A stretch of DNA of 64,000 nucleotides, taken from the NCBI GenBank assembly GCA_030544225.1, contig CM060493.1, positions 2,542,001 through 2,606,000 on the forward strand, in the 5' to 3' direction. Made by a program: the position numbers and the translations under genes. The notes beneath the pieces were generated by a model, which did no database searches, was not told where the DNA came from, and saw nothing but the letters and a program-made list of their open reading frames with translations. Source of the DNA: Skeletonema marinoi (taxonomy: Eukaryota; Bacillariophyta; Thalassiosirophyceae; Thalassiosirales; Thalassiosiraceae). Below, one piece after another: positions 50,125 to 59,235 of this stretch (its first letter is position 1; each line of letters opens with the position of its first letter).

Positions 50125-51000
50125 TCATGCCTGTGCAGCGATGTTTGGCAACTCTAGAAAAGGGAGAACATTATTCACCATAATATCTTGAGGTAAAGCA
50201 AACTGGAGTGTAGAAGCAGCCTCGTTCAAGAAGCGTTGATGCTCTGCTTTGTAGTGAATAATTTTGCGGAGGACTGATCTAATCCACATTCGTAGCGCTC
50301 GGGCCTTTTCCCCATCCACGCCACCAAAATCATCCCCAGCAGGTGTAGTGGGAAGTATATGATTGATTGAATTAATTTCTTCCTTCATGTCAATTTTCCA
50401 TTCTTCCAATAGCAAAGCGGCGATAATTTCATGTACTGCTCCCCCAACCAGATTAATGCCTTTCAATTTTTCACATCCTCGGAAGATATTATCATGTGTA
50501 ATCATGTCATCTTTCAATGGGATGGTGATGCGCTCCAAAGAGGTGCAGCAATAGAATGCCCCCACTCCGATTATTTCCAGCTCCTTACCAAATTTGACGT
50601 TCGTCAGGGCCTCGCAGTCACAGAATGTCCACCCCTCAACAACCCTGGCAGATGGCAGATTAATGCTCCTCAAAGATCTGCAGCCATTGAATGCATCAAA
50701 TCCAATTATTTCCAGCTTATCACATTCAACATCCGTCAGGGAGTGACAGTCATCGAATGCACCCCGCTCAACAACTTTGACGCCCGGCATGATTACTATT
50801 CTCAAAGAAGGGCAGTCAGCGAATGCCCATCCTCCAACTGTTTTGACACGATCGTGAAAATCCACTTCTTCGATGTTTGGATTTCCTTCAAATGCCCGTG
50901 CCGGAATGACTGTGAGCGATTTATCTATGCGGACACGAGTCACATGCCGAGGAACAGCTTCCCTGCCGTTGTAAGTGTACCATCCGTCGCGGCCCATCAT
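50125..51000 (-). CDS. BspA-type LRR protein, 291 aa
   Basis: It starts at ATG 51000 (MMGRDGWYTYNGREAVPRHV). LRR repeats are regular and complete (IPARAFEGNPNIEEVDFHD, GGWAFADCPSLRIVIMPG, ERGAFDDCHSLTDVECDK, GFDAFNGCRSLRSINLPS, EGWTFCDCEALTNVKFGK, GVGAFYCCTSLERITIP). The C-terminal module IRSVLRKIIHYKAEHQRFLN and LPQDIMVNNVLPFLELPN follows. The end then diverges (IAAQA) and the acidic tail is missing, so the gene lost its usual 3-prime end, perhaps when it came to abut CC6. No signal peptide is seen. It is an otherwise intact member of the cluster family. Confidence 0.82.
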   Translation of the reverse strand: MMGRDGWYTYNGREAVPRHVTRVRIDKSLTVIPARAFEGNPNIEEVDFHDRVKTVGGWAFADCPSLRIVIMPGVKVVERGAFDDCHSLTDVECDKLEIIGFDAFNGCRSLRSINLPSARVVEGWTFCDCEALTNVKFGKELEIIGVGAFYCCTSLERITIPLKDDMITHDNIFRGCEKLKGINLVGGAVHEIIAALLLEEWKIDMKEEINSINHILPTTPAGDDFGGVDGEKARALRMWIRSVLRKIIHYKAEHQRFLNEAASTLQFALPQDIMVNNVLPFLELPNIAAQA

Positions 51001-51119
51001 CTTTAGGCATGCAAGAGGGTCTAACTCTTCTCCGCTCTATTGCTACGCATTTTTCTTTTTTACAATACTCATCCATCCAATCAAAATCAAACTACATATC
51101 TACAAACTACAGTCTACTA

Positions 51120-51300
51120 CAGTGAAGTCGCTCGAACTATACCCCCCGGGGGGTATAAGAATTTAGGGCTAGGCTGAGATTTAGGGGGGTATAAGTCGAA
51201 TATATCAGCTATCTTCTCCTAGTAATTAGGGAGGGGGGTATAAGAACTTGGACCCTAGGCTGAGATTTTGAGGGGGGGTATAGTTCGAGCGACTTCACTG
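51120..51300. mobile_element. TA-flanked MITE (Tc1/mariner-like), 181 bp
   Basis: The ends CAGTGAAGTCGCTCGAACTA... and the exact complement (about 29 bp perfect) are flanked by TA on both sides (51118-51119 and 51301-51302). Inside, GGGGTATAAGAA... and CTAGGCTGAGATTT repeat, so the whole element can fold. It has no coding capacity. TA targeting and the CAGT start fit Tc1/mariner-type MITEs. The intact ends suggest it is young. Confidence 0.85.
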
Positions 51301-51302
51301 TA

Positions 51303-51637
51303 GATATGTAGAAACAAGACTGCAAATGATCCACCTACCTAACTCCATAAATACCAATATGCAAGAAATACTCCTACTTACATAGGTACTGCTCGTGTCT
51401 CGTGGATGGCATGTCAACAAGAAGTAAAGCAAGCAAGCTAAAAAGTAAAGTACCCTTGAGAGCAGTAGTCTGGACTTTGATATTTGTGTTGAAAGACAAC
51501 TAAGCATGGTAGCGGTAGCGCTCATGAAATCAAATCAGGACGCAGTGGCAAGCCTACAAGTTGCTGTAGATCCTAAGGGTCAGCAAATTACCTTGCCATA
51601 ACAGATCGCAGGCCAGACTCTGGCGTTGTTGGAGACT
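51303..51637. other. Intergenic stretch, nothing recognised
   Basis: 335 bases between the MITE and the zinc-finger remnant. No gene or repeat is supported. Confidence 0.3.
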
Positions 51638-51745
51638 TGCCCAAAAAGGAGGAGTGTGCATCAAGCATGGGGCTAAGGGAGAGGGCATGCGAACTATGCA
51701 GGAGCAAAGAATGTACTAATAGGAGAGTGTGCTGAATGCATGGGG
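51638..51745 (+). pseudogene. 3-prime remnant of a zinc-finger-repeat gene
   Basis: AAAGGAGGAGTGTGCATCAA (GGVCIKHG codons) and GGAGAGTGTGCTGAATGCAT match the last repeats and the stop region of the genes at 26194 and 38676. The rest of the gene is absent. It still faces an LRR copy tail to tail. Confidence 0.7.
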
Positions 51746-52231
51746 CATATCGCTAGGAATCTACGATACTGCATTTGAAATGTAAAGTTGAGTGCATGCA
51801 CTACCCCTATTGCTCGAATTCGATGTTTACATCATCAAAGGATGATATTGCATGATGCATAGATGATGATGTGACAGATAATAGTACTCGTCTGGGGCGA
51901 AGTTATTGATCTCTAGAGGAAACGTGTTTTGATATCTGTCAATGCGACCAGCCACATGTCCACTCATGCAGTAAATTTCCCAGATAATCACTCTCTCTCT
52001 CTCTTTGCAAGACTCATAGACCACGCCTCGAAAAGGAGGAATGGGGAGGACTTTCAAGTGGTGAGCACTGGGGTGCGTGAGAGGCTCATGCTCTCATGAG
52101 CCCACGAGAGGAGAGATATTCCAGTAGAGAGTCAGACAAGCAACGAAATAGCAAAAGAAGCAACTATAGACAAAATCTACACCAAATTAGTACCATCTCT
52201 ATTCATCACCCCCCTACGCTCTTCATCGTCA
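51746..52231. repeat. LRR/zinc-finger shared 3-prime module, copy 4
   Basis: The zinc-finger 3-prime flank (GTTGAGTGCATGCACTACC near 51786) is followed by the module (TGATATCTGTCAATGCGACC, GAGAGTCAGACAAGCAA) up to the LRR stop region. No gene. Confidence 0.75.
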
Positions 52232-52674
52232 CTATCGTCTTCTGCCTTCTTCATGACCCCCCACTTCAAATATGTGTGTTGGCAACTCTAGAAAAGGGAG
52301 GACATTATTCATCATGATATCTTGAGGTAAAGCAAGCTGGAGTGCAGAAGCAGCCTCATTCAAATAGCGTTGATGCTGTGCTTTGTAGTGAATAATTTTG
52401 CGGAGAACTGATCTAATCCACCTTCGTAGCGCTCGGGCCTTTCCCCCCACATCAAAATCATTCCCAGCAGGTGTATTTGAAAGAATCTGATTGATTGAAT
52501 CAATTTCTATATCCATGTCATTTCTCCATTCATCCAATAGTAAAGCGGCGATGGTGTCACGTACTCCCCCAACCAGATCAACGTGCTTCAAATTTTTACA
52601 TCCTTGGAATGTATTATTCTGAGTAATCATGCCATCTTTCAATGGGATGGTGATTCGTTCCAGAGAAGTGCAGT

Positions 52675-53082
52675 GAGCGCGGAAATAGTATTCATTCCAA
52701 GATTCAACTTCAAGATGGAGGTTGTGAAGTCTTTGACGACTCTGTTCTACTTGGTGGAAGACAATGTCTTGTTCACAAGGATGGATGCATTATTCCCTTC
52801 GACATTCATCAAGGACTTCCCCACATTCGCATGATCTATCCATCAGATGACGATCTACAGAATCTTCCACGCATCACTATGACTAGTGACTCTCCTTGGA
52901 ATCCTTCCATGTATGACAACTCTATACCGGATTATAGTGTTATGGGACATACCAATGATATCGTGCAGTCATCTACTGTCAATTCTGGGGAGAATGGTAA
53001 CCAGCGGAATCATCTATCTGAGATCCTTCAATCACCACACTACAATGTCGCCGATGTCTTTACTAGACGACTCTTGCCTCAA
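52675..53082 (+). mobile_element. Captured internal fragment of an LTR element B-type retroelement, 408 bp
   Basis: It matches 54681-55088 of element B without length difference and looks identical by eye. It has no LTRs and no visible target duplication. It lies within the LRR pseudogene, about 340 bases from the complete element. It may have come by gene conversion or repair using element B as template, rather than by transposition. Confidence 0.85.
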
Positions 53083-53421
53083 GATAATGCCGCCAATCCG
53101 ATTGATTCCAGCTCCTTACCAAATTTCACATCCGTCAGGGCCTTACAATGGTTGAATGCATACAACTCAACGATTTTGGCGGATGGCAGGTCGATGCTCG
53201 TCAAAGATCTGCAGCCACCGAATGCACCGCTTCCAATTGTTTCCAGCTTATCACATTCAACATCTTCCAGGGCTCTGCAATTCATAAATGCACACTTCTT
53301 AACCTCTTCCACGCCTCGCAATCTTATTTTTCTCAAAGAAGTGCACTTATTAAATGCACCTTCTTCAACTGTTTTGACACGATCATGACAATCTACTTCT
53401 TTGTTACGACGATGCCCTCTA

Positions 53422-55925
53422 TGTTACATGTATGCAATTCTTTGAGCATCTGTACATCATTATTGGGAAGATACTTATTGGGATATTATGACGCAAGTTA
53501 TTTTTAAGGTCTGTCTGTTGACCTCGTGTCATCACACACCAACATCTTACTTTTAATTTCTTTTTCACCATGTAAATATCTGCCCTACGGCTATATTGTT
53601 AGTACTTCGTTATATCGAGTACTTCTGTGATACTTCGTTAGTCGAGTAGGGTTGTATAAGCATCATCAGTCCATTGAGGATTGACGCCCACCAACATAAG
53701 TGGAATATTTGGAGAGTTTGTAACAGTGTCTGGGTTCGAGTTCGGGAAACGATCGAGGTTAGTGCGTTACTTTTGTTGTCTATTCAAATACTCTCTATGC
53801 AATATCTGCAAGTGTTGTTTAGATTAACATTCGTCTCGTGAGGAACTGCCCCGTAGCTACTAAAGCCGAGGAATAATATCCGTCGATGCGCTCCGGATAT
53901 TAATTAAAGCTATCGTGCCTATCTTTTCAGAGAATCTATATCATCGTGTATAACTGACTGTTGTATACAACTGACCGTTGTATTGCACAACATCTTAGCT
54001 TGTCATAAGCTTCGAGGAACTACTGGTCTATCCATCAGTTTACATTTGATTACCGTGAAGCCTATCAAAATATGGCAGCAGGAACGAAGAGTACCATGCC
54101 TTCCGACCCTCTCTTCTATCATGTTGTGTGTGATGTATTTGTCGACGAACCAAGTATAAAGTCCGCCTTATCCATTTTGGGTATAAAGACTTGGCGTCCG
54201 TTGATCAAACTACTCAAGGATCATAACAAGATTAGATCTGTCAAATGGCGGAATGGTCACACTCAATCAGAGGAGGATTTGCAAGAAGAACTTAATGAGG
54301 AATTAATTCGAGATACAATGGCTGCAGCATCATTTCCTGACTTACTCGGTGAACCACATTCCGTCGCTCCAGTTCGTAGGTTTGCTTCTATGGCACAACT
54401 ACATCAAGATATCTCCAGCGACGATTCTGCCGGACACGATGCCACTCACGTCACGTTGCATGACTATAACAAGACCCTTGTCGACGGTGGTGCAAACTAT
54501 GGATTTGGTAACTCAGAGGAAATGAGACTATTGAGTTATGCCTCACCTTCGCGTCATGTAGGTGTCACTGAAATCGGTGGTATTGACATTCCCGAGGTTC
54601 AAATTGGAACTTTTGCTGCAAAGATTCGCCTAGATGACGGTCGATTTGTGCTTGGAATCTTTCATGAATATGGGGAGATAGAGCGCGGAAATAGTATTCA
54701 TTCCAAGATTCAACTTCAAGATGGAGGTTGTGAAGTCTTTGACGACTCTGTTCTACTTGGTGGAAGACAATGTCTTGTTCACAAGGATGGATGCATTATT
54801 CCCTTCGACATTCATCAAGGACTTCCCCACATTCGCATGATCTATCCATCAGATGACGATCTACAGAATCTTCCACGCATCACTATGACTAGTGACTCTC
54901 CTTGGAATCCTTCCATGTATGACAACTCTATACCGGATTATAGTGTTATGGGACATACCAATGATATCGTGCAGTCATCTACTGTCAATTCTGGGGAGAA
55001 TGGTAACCAGCGGAATCATCTATCTGAGATCCTTCAATCACCACACTACAATGTCGCCGATGTCTTTACTAGACGACTCTTGCCTCAACATCTTGAGCTC
55101 TATATCCATATGGACAATGTTGCTGTCAATCATGCTGAGCGAAGTCGCTTTCTATCTTCAAGACGTCGAGTTGAACCAGCTCCTACTGATACCCTTTATG
55201 GAAATCCCTTTGCTGATAGGCAATCTCATCTCTACCTCGATGATGTCGCTTTTACTCGAAAGCATCGTTACACAGATGATGAGACAATTAAGTCCTACCG
55301 AGCATTGATTCACTTTCCAATCCAATTCCAGATGGTGATTTGGTCGACTTATCAAACGTTGATTTCTTTACGTTTGACGACATGAACCCACAAGATCCTG
55401 GTCACAACGTGGATTAATTTCCAATACTACTTGGATAAATGGGGAGCTAAATGGGGAGCAAGTATGGGGAGCATATACCGAAGGATAATATTGAAATGGA
55501 TGATCAAATTCATTGATAGGGGAGTGTTACATGTATGCAATTCTTTGAGCATCTGTACATCATTATTGGGAATGATACTTATTGGGATATTATGACGCAA
55601 GTTATTTTTAAGGTCTGTCTGTTGACCTCGTGTCATCACACACCAACATCTTACTTTTAATTTCTTTTTCACCATGTAAATATCTGCCCTACGGCTATAT
55701 TGTTAGTACTTCGTTATATCGAGTACTTCTGTGATACTTCGTTAGTCGAGTAGGGTTGTATAAGCATCATCAGTCCATTGAGGATTGACGCCCACCAACA
55801 TAAGTGGAATATTTGGAGAGTTTGTAACAGTGTCTGGGTTCGAGTTCGGGAAACGATCGAGGTTAGTGCGTTACTTTTGTTGTCTATTCAAATACTCTCT
55901 ATGCAATATCTGCAAGTGTTGTTTA
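53422..55925 (+). mobile_element. LTR retroelement B, 2.5 kb, copia-like deletion derivative, very young
   Basis: LTRs are 53422-53821 (400 bp) and 55525-55925 (401 bp), beginning TGTTACATG and ending GTTGTTTA, and differ at only about one position by eye. CTCTA flanks both sides (53417-53421 and 55926-55930). The 1.7 kb interior has a reading frame with a protease-like DGGAN motif, but integrase and polymerase regions are largely absent, so it is non-autonomous. The near-identical LTRs and intact target duplication make it one of the youngest events in the window. Confidence 0.9.
54072..55385 (+). CDS. Internal reading frame of LTR element B (437 codons)
   Basis: It starts MAAGTKSTMPSDPLFYHVVC. 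TLVDGGANYGFG resembles the active-site region of copia-type aspartic proteases (DGGAN is usual in CoDi elements). The remainder does not match a full polymerase or integrase. It may encode a shortened polyprotein, or may only be passively open. Confidence 0.55.
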   Translation: MAAGTKSTMPSDPLFYHVVCDVFVDEPSIKSALSILGIKTWRPLIKLLKDHNKIRSVKWRNGHTQSEEDLQEELNEELIRDTMAAASFPDLLGEPHSVAPVRRFASMAQLHQDISSDDSAGHDATHVTLHDYNKTLVDGGANYGFGNSEEMRLLSYASPSRHVGVTEIGGIDIPEVQIGTFAAKIRLDDGRFVLGIFHEYGEIERGNSIHSKIQLQDGGCEVFDDSVLLGGRQCLVHKDGCIIPFDIHQGLPHIRMIYPSDDDLQNLPRITMTSDSPWNPSMYDNSIPDYSVMGHTNDIVQSSTVNSGENGNQRNHLSEILQSPHYNVADVFTRRLLPQHLELYIHMDNVAVNHAERSRFLSSRRRVEPAPTDTLYGNPFADRQSHLYLDDVAFTRKHRYTDDETIKSYRALIHFPIQFQMVIWSTYQTLISLRLTT

Positions 55926-56043
55926 CTCTAAATGCATTTGCAGGAATGACAGTGAGGGATTCATCTATGCGGACACGAGTTATATGCCGAGGAATAACTT
56001 CGCCCTCCCTGCCGGTAAAAGTGTAATATCCGTCGGCCGCCAT

Positions 56044-56415
56044 CTATCATCTTTAGCTATTATGTTAGGCATGCAAGTTAGGGTTAGGGTCGTTCGCAGG
56101 CAGTTTCCAGTTGTCAATCAATGTTCAATGTTGTGAAAAGAGAAAGCATGTTTTAGTCGGGTTTTCCTTATTTTTCTATCGCAGCGCTATTCAGTGTGAA
56201 AAGCCATCTGTCGCAGCGCCTTTAATTAATGTCGGAAGCAGCTGGCGACGCACCAAGCCAGATTCTGTCCTGACCGGCCTGGCTCGCTCCATCCCACCCA
56301 ACATTAGTATACTACATACTAGAGAGAGCATACAAGTTGATTGTTGGAGCAGGTGCCAAAGGCGTTTTACTATCACTAAACACTAACAGTAGAAGTGGGT
56401 AGCCCTTTAGATACC
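56044..56415. promoter_or_regulatory. Divergent region, LRR pseudogene / AP2 gene 1
   Basis: 372 bases with no gene, containing GGTTAGGG-type sequence near 56080. The LRR leader (CTTGCATGCCT on the minus strand) is present near 56065. Confidence 0.4.
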
Positions 56416-57387
56416 ATGGTGACAAGGATCGTTACCCGTCGTATTATATCATCGGAGGAGAGAGCGGCGGCGGCGGCGAACAATTCTGACCGAGATGACG
56501 TCAACCGGCGGAAAGATAATAAACAGAGTGATGATGATGATAAGAAGCATGGCAGCAACGAGGCTGGCGGTGGAGGGGTTCAGAAGCTTTGTAACTTCAA
56601 AAGTTCTCAAAGTAAAGCCGCATATAGAGGAATCTGTGATGTCCGCTCTTCATACCATGATGTGTTTTTCAACGATGACACAGCAACAGATGACGGAAAG
56701 GCAGTGGACATTCAGCGAGACTCTAGTACTCCTAGGAAACGCCCTCTTATTGTGAATGATGCAGATGACGATGAAGAGGGGAAGCGCAGGAAGAAGGGTC
56801 AAATGCAGCTGCCAGTGCCAGATTGGACGACTCATTTTGATTTTGGTCAAAGGAGGCGACAAAAGTTTATCGATTTGAGTGATGCTCCACCACAGCTGCC
56901 AATCATAAGTAGCAGGAAAAACGGTACTTCAAAGTACCAAGGTGTGTCATTCCATAAAGCCTCGAACAAATGGGCGGCAAAGATTACACTTGATGGAGAG
57001 ACATACTACATTGGCTGTTATGATGATGAAGAAAAAGCTGCAATAGATTATGCTCGTGCAAAATTCAAGTACAAAGATCATCTGCCCTTATCCATTCCCA
57101 AAGAAATGGAGGAGAGGCACCGTAAAGCGATAGCTGATGCAATAAAGTCTGTCCAGAAGCAAAAGTTGACCGATGTCCCACCAAAGCTGCCAATCAAAAA
57201 AAGCATTCCCAGCTCTTCAAAGTACCAAGGTGTTTGCTTCGATAAGAAGTGCAACAAATGGAAGGCACAAATATCAATTGACGGAAAGCGTCGCCACATT
57301 GGGACTTATGATAATGAAGAAGAAGCCGCTGTTGATTATGCCCGTGCAAAATTCAAGTACAAGGAAGATAATGTCCGACCAGGATAG
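56416..57387 (+). CDS. AP2-domain protein 1, two AP2 domains, 323 aa
   Basis: The frame opens at a GTG at 56395, and the ATG at 56416 (MVTRIVTRRIISSEERAAAA) matches the paralogues. The N terminus is Asp/Asn/Lys-rich. The family-specific module FKSSQSKAAYRGICDVRSSY then HDVFFNDD lies at 61-88. Each AP2 domain is preceded by a DLSDAPPQLPI-type linker. Domain 1 (~172-219) has SKYQGVSFHKASNKWAAKI, YYIGCYDDEEKAAIDYARAK; domain 2 (~268-316) has the same order with HIGTYDNEEEAAVDYARAK. AP2 domains bind DNA in plants, apicomplexans and stramenopiles, so a transcription factor role is likely. The C terminus is shortened (NVRPG): the usual MSDQDREEV end is still readable in another frame just downstream, so a small frame change lies near 57375. 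Confidence 0.85.
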   Translation: MVTRIVTRRIISSEERAAAAANNSDRDDVNRRKDNKQSDDDDKKHGSNEAGGGGVQKLCNFKSSQSKAAYRGICDVRSSYHDVFFNDDTATDDGKAVDIQRDSSTPRKRPLIVNDADDDEEGKRRKKGQMQLPVPDWTTHFDFGQRRRQKFIDLSDAPPQLPIISSRKNGTSKYQGVSFHKASNKWAAKITLDGETYYIGCYDDEEKAAIDYARAKFKYKDHLPLSIPKEMEERHRKAIADAIKSVQKQKLTDVPPKLPIKKSIPSSSKYQGVCFDKKCNKWKAQISIDGKRRHIGTYDNEEEAAVDYARAKFKYKEDNVRPG

Positions 57388-57923
57388 AGAAGAGGTAAAT
57401 GTAAGCGGAAAGAGATACAATAAAGCATAATGAAGAAAATGCAGTGAACATTGGCCAACACGATTCTGATGCTTCTAAGAAACGCCCTCTTCTTTGAGTT
57501 TGAGCATGGCAATGGAAGATTCTCTGAAGGATAGATCCGTCTAGTACTAGTAGATTATTTCGCCCTTTGGAAGGCCCACCAATACCAGCCGTACTTGAAA
57601 ACTTCTGATTCTGATTACTTTATTAACCTTTATCTTTATAGATCTGCTCGGAGGGCGTTGGTTGCCTTTGCCTCATGTTCTGATGATGTGATGTTTAGTT
57701 ATGCTGTCTACATACTAACATTATGACCAAATACAATCAATCTTCTCGGCAACATGCTGTATCTGTATCAAGAATCGTGTTTGGCTTTCACAACGTCGTT
57801 CTAACCACAGTTTGACCGTGACCTTGGCTTGGCTCCATATCATATGACAAGTGTTGATCACTGCATCCATCACTGCTGCTAATTTACGTTACTTTGAACA
57901 ATCACGGTACCTGCACACTTCTC
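57388..57923. other. Convergent intergenic region
   Basis: 536 bases between two converging AP2 genes. The first ~40 bases are leftover C-terminal coding sequence of AP2 gene 1; nothing else is supported. Confidence 0.45.
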
Positions 57924-58748
57924 TCAAGTATACACGTAGCCTTGATTCCACTGAAGTCTCACCTTTTCTCTGTCCTCGTCAGACATCATTGAATAATCGA
58001 GCGCTCTACGTTGTCTCTCCTCCATTTCTTTGAGATCGGTCGGAGCATAGGGGTGAATAAGAGGAGGGAGTGGCTTTGCATGGTATTTACATACTGCCCG
58101 AGCATAGTCAACGGCAGCCTCTTCTTCACTATTATAGTAGCCGATGAAATGATGCGCTCCGTCAATCACAATTGTCGCCTGCCACATGTCCCTCGCTTTA
58201 TTGAATTGGACACCTTGGTACTTTGACGTTCCGTCCTTACCACTGCTTTTGAAAGTGAGTGGTTGTGCTGGCACGCCAGACAAATCGATCAACCTCAAGC
58301 TGTTCCCCCTCTCACTCTCACGTCCAGAATTCCCCGCTCTGTGTTTGAACACCACTCGAGCACAGCTGGGCTCACGTTTCTTCTTTTTAGTGTCATATGC
58401 GTCCACCAAAGCATGAGGGCGTTTCTTCGAATTATCATGTTGGGAAATGTCCACTGCTTTTCCGTCCTCTGTTGTGTCATCATCTTCCGTTTTGTCATCG
58501 TTGAAAAACACACCATGGTATGTAGAATGGCCAGCGCAGATCCCTCTACAGGCGGCTTTACTTTGACAACTTTTGAAGCTGCGAAGCTGATTTCCCTCCT
58601 CGTCACCCTCTTTGCTGTCATCAGCGTTATCATCTCCATCACCTTTTTTACTATTTTGCGCGTCGCCTCCTCGATTTGAATTTGAAGCCGACGCTCTTCC
58701 TCTTCCCTTAACCTCAAGTGGAATGCGAACAATGATCTTTGTCACCAT
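57924..58748 (-). CDS. AP2-domain protein 2, single AP2 domain, 274 aa
   Basis: The frame opens from a TTG at 58781; the ATG at 58748 (MVTKIIVRIPLEVKGRGRAS) is the start. The N-terminal module FKSCQSKAACRGICAGHSTY plus HGVFFNDD (58-85) is well kept. A basic KKKKREP stretch at 121-127 may direct nuclear import. DLSGVPAQPLTFKSSGKDG leads into one AP2 domain (~174-222: SKYQGVQFNKARDMWQATIV, HFIGYYNSEEEAAVDYARAV). The typical end KEMEERQRRALDYSMMSDED, EKVRLQWNQG is complete. The other family members here have two AP2 domains, so this one lost or never gained the second. A DNA-binding regulator is likely. Confidence 0.85.
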   Translation of the reverse strand: MVTKIIVRIPLEVKGRGRASASNSNRGGDAQNSKKGDGDDNADDSKEGDEEGNQLRSFKSCQSKAACRGICAGHSTYHGVFFNDDKTEDDDTTEDGKAVDISQHDNSKKRPHALVDAYDTKKKKREPSCARVVFKHRAGNSGRESERGNSLRLIDLSGVPAQPLTFKSSGKDGTSKYQGVQFNKARDMWQATIVIDGAHHFIGYYNSEEEAAVDYARAVCKYHAKPLPPLIHPYAPTDLKEMEERQRRALDYSMMSDEDREKVRLQWNQGYVYT

Positions 58749-59235
58749 GGTTTTCTTCACCCTCTTCTGATACAAGTACAAGATATGTATGTATGAATTA
58801 ACGAAGATAGTGTGCTCGCATCGCTACATAATTGCTACACTTCAACGAATTTTGAAGAGCTAGCTGGCGGGCTGCGTTCTCATCGCTCATCGCCGTATTT
58901 GTAGAGATGAAGGAGATAGAATGTATCGTATCATGAGACAAAATCATGAGACAAAATCAAACGCGTTGGAGAGCTGCAATTGTCTGTCGTCTATGAGAAG
59001 AGTACATAATGAAGTACGTATGGTACATAAGTGAATAGTGGTCTGAGTACCATACAGTGTCAATAGGCGCAGTTCGCACGATTGCTAATTGGGTTAATTT
59101 CAATTCAAAAGAAACGAAAGATTTCCGCGCAGAGTCAAGGTTCTCATCGTGGCGTTAATTCTGGTTGAAGAGGCTGAACGAAGGTGCTCATTGCTCATTA
59201 TCACAGGAAGCTTCACATAACAAACATCCCAAAGT
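58749..59235. promoter_or_regulatory. Divergent promoter region between AP2 genes 2 and 3
   Basis: 487 bases, no gene. The last ~85 bases (ATTCTGGTTGAAGAGGCTGA, AGGAAGCTTCACATAA) recur before AP2 gene 4 at 61794-61865 and mark the start of the tandem duplication. Confidence 0.45.

Larger units (their letters stand above)
52232..56043 (-). pseudogene. BspA-type LRR gene interrupted by retroelement sequence
   Basis: LRR coding sequence is present in three parts: 55931-56043 (the MAADGYYTFTGREGE-type start), about 53083-53416 (first repeats; SIDLPSAKIVELYAFNHCK visible), and 52232-52674 (last repeat and C-terminal module, IRSVLRKIIHYKAQHQRYLN). LTR element B sits between the first two parts and a captured retroelement fragment between the last two. 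The shared TSD bases CTCTA belong to the LRR gene (the ATTCC-CACTAAATGC region of the first LRR gene corresponds). The 5-prime leader is also altered near the ATG. The gene cannot make its normal product. Its zinc-finger neighbour is a remnant too. Confidence 0.85.

Noticed and set aside
53736-53760. GGGTTCGAGTTC, resembling a tRNA B-box
   Set aside because: It lies in the LTR of element B with no cloverleaf around it; no tRNA gene was found in the window.
56077-56095. Short TTAGGGTTAGGG run
   Set aside because: Only about two telomere-type units; too short to call an interstitial telomere.
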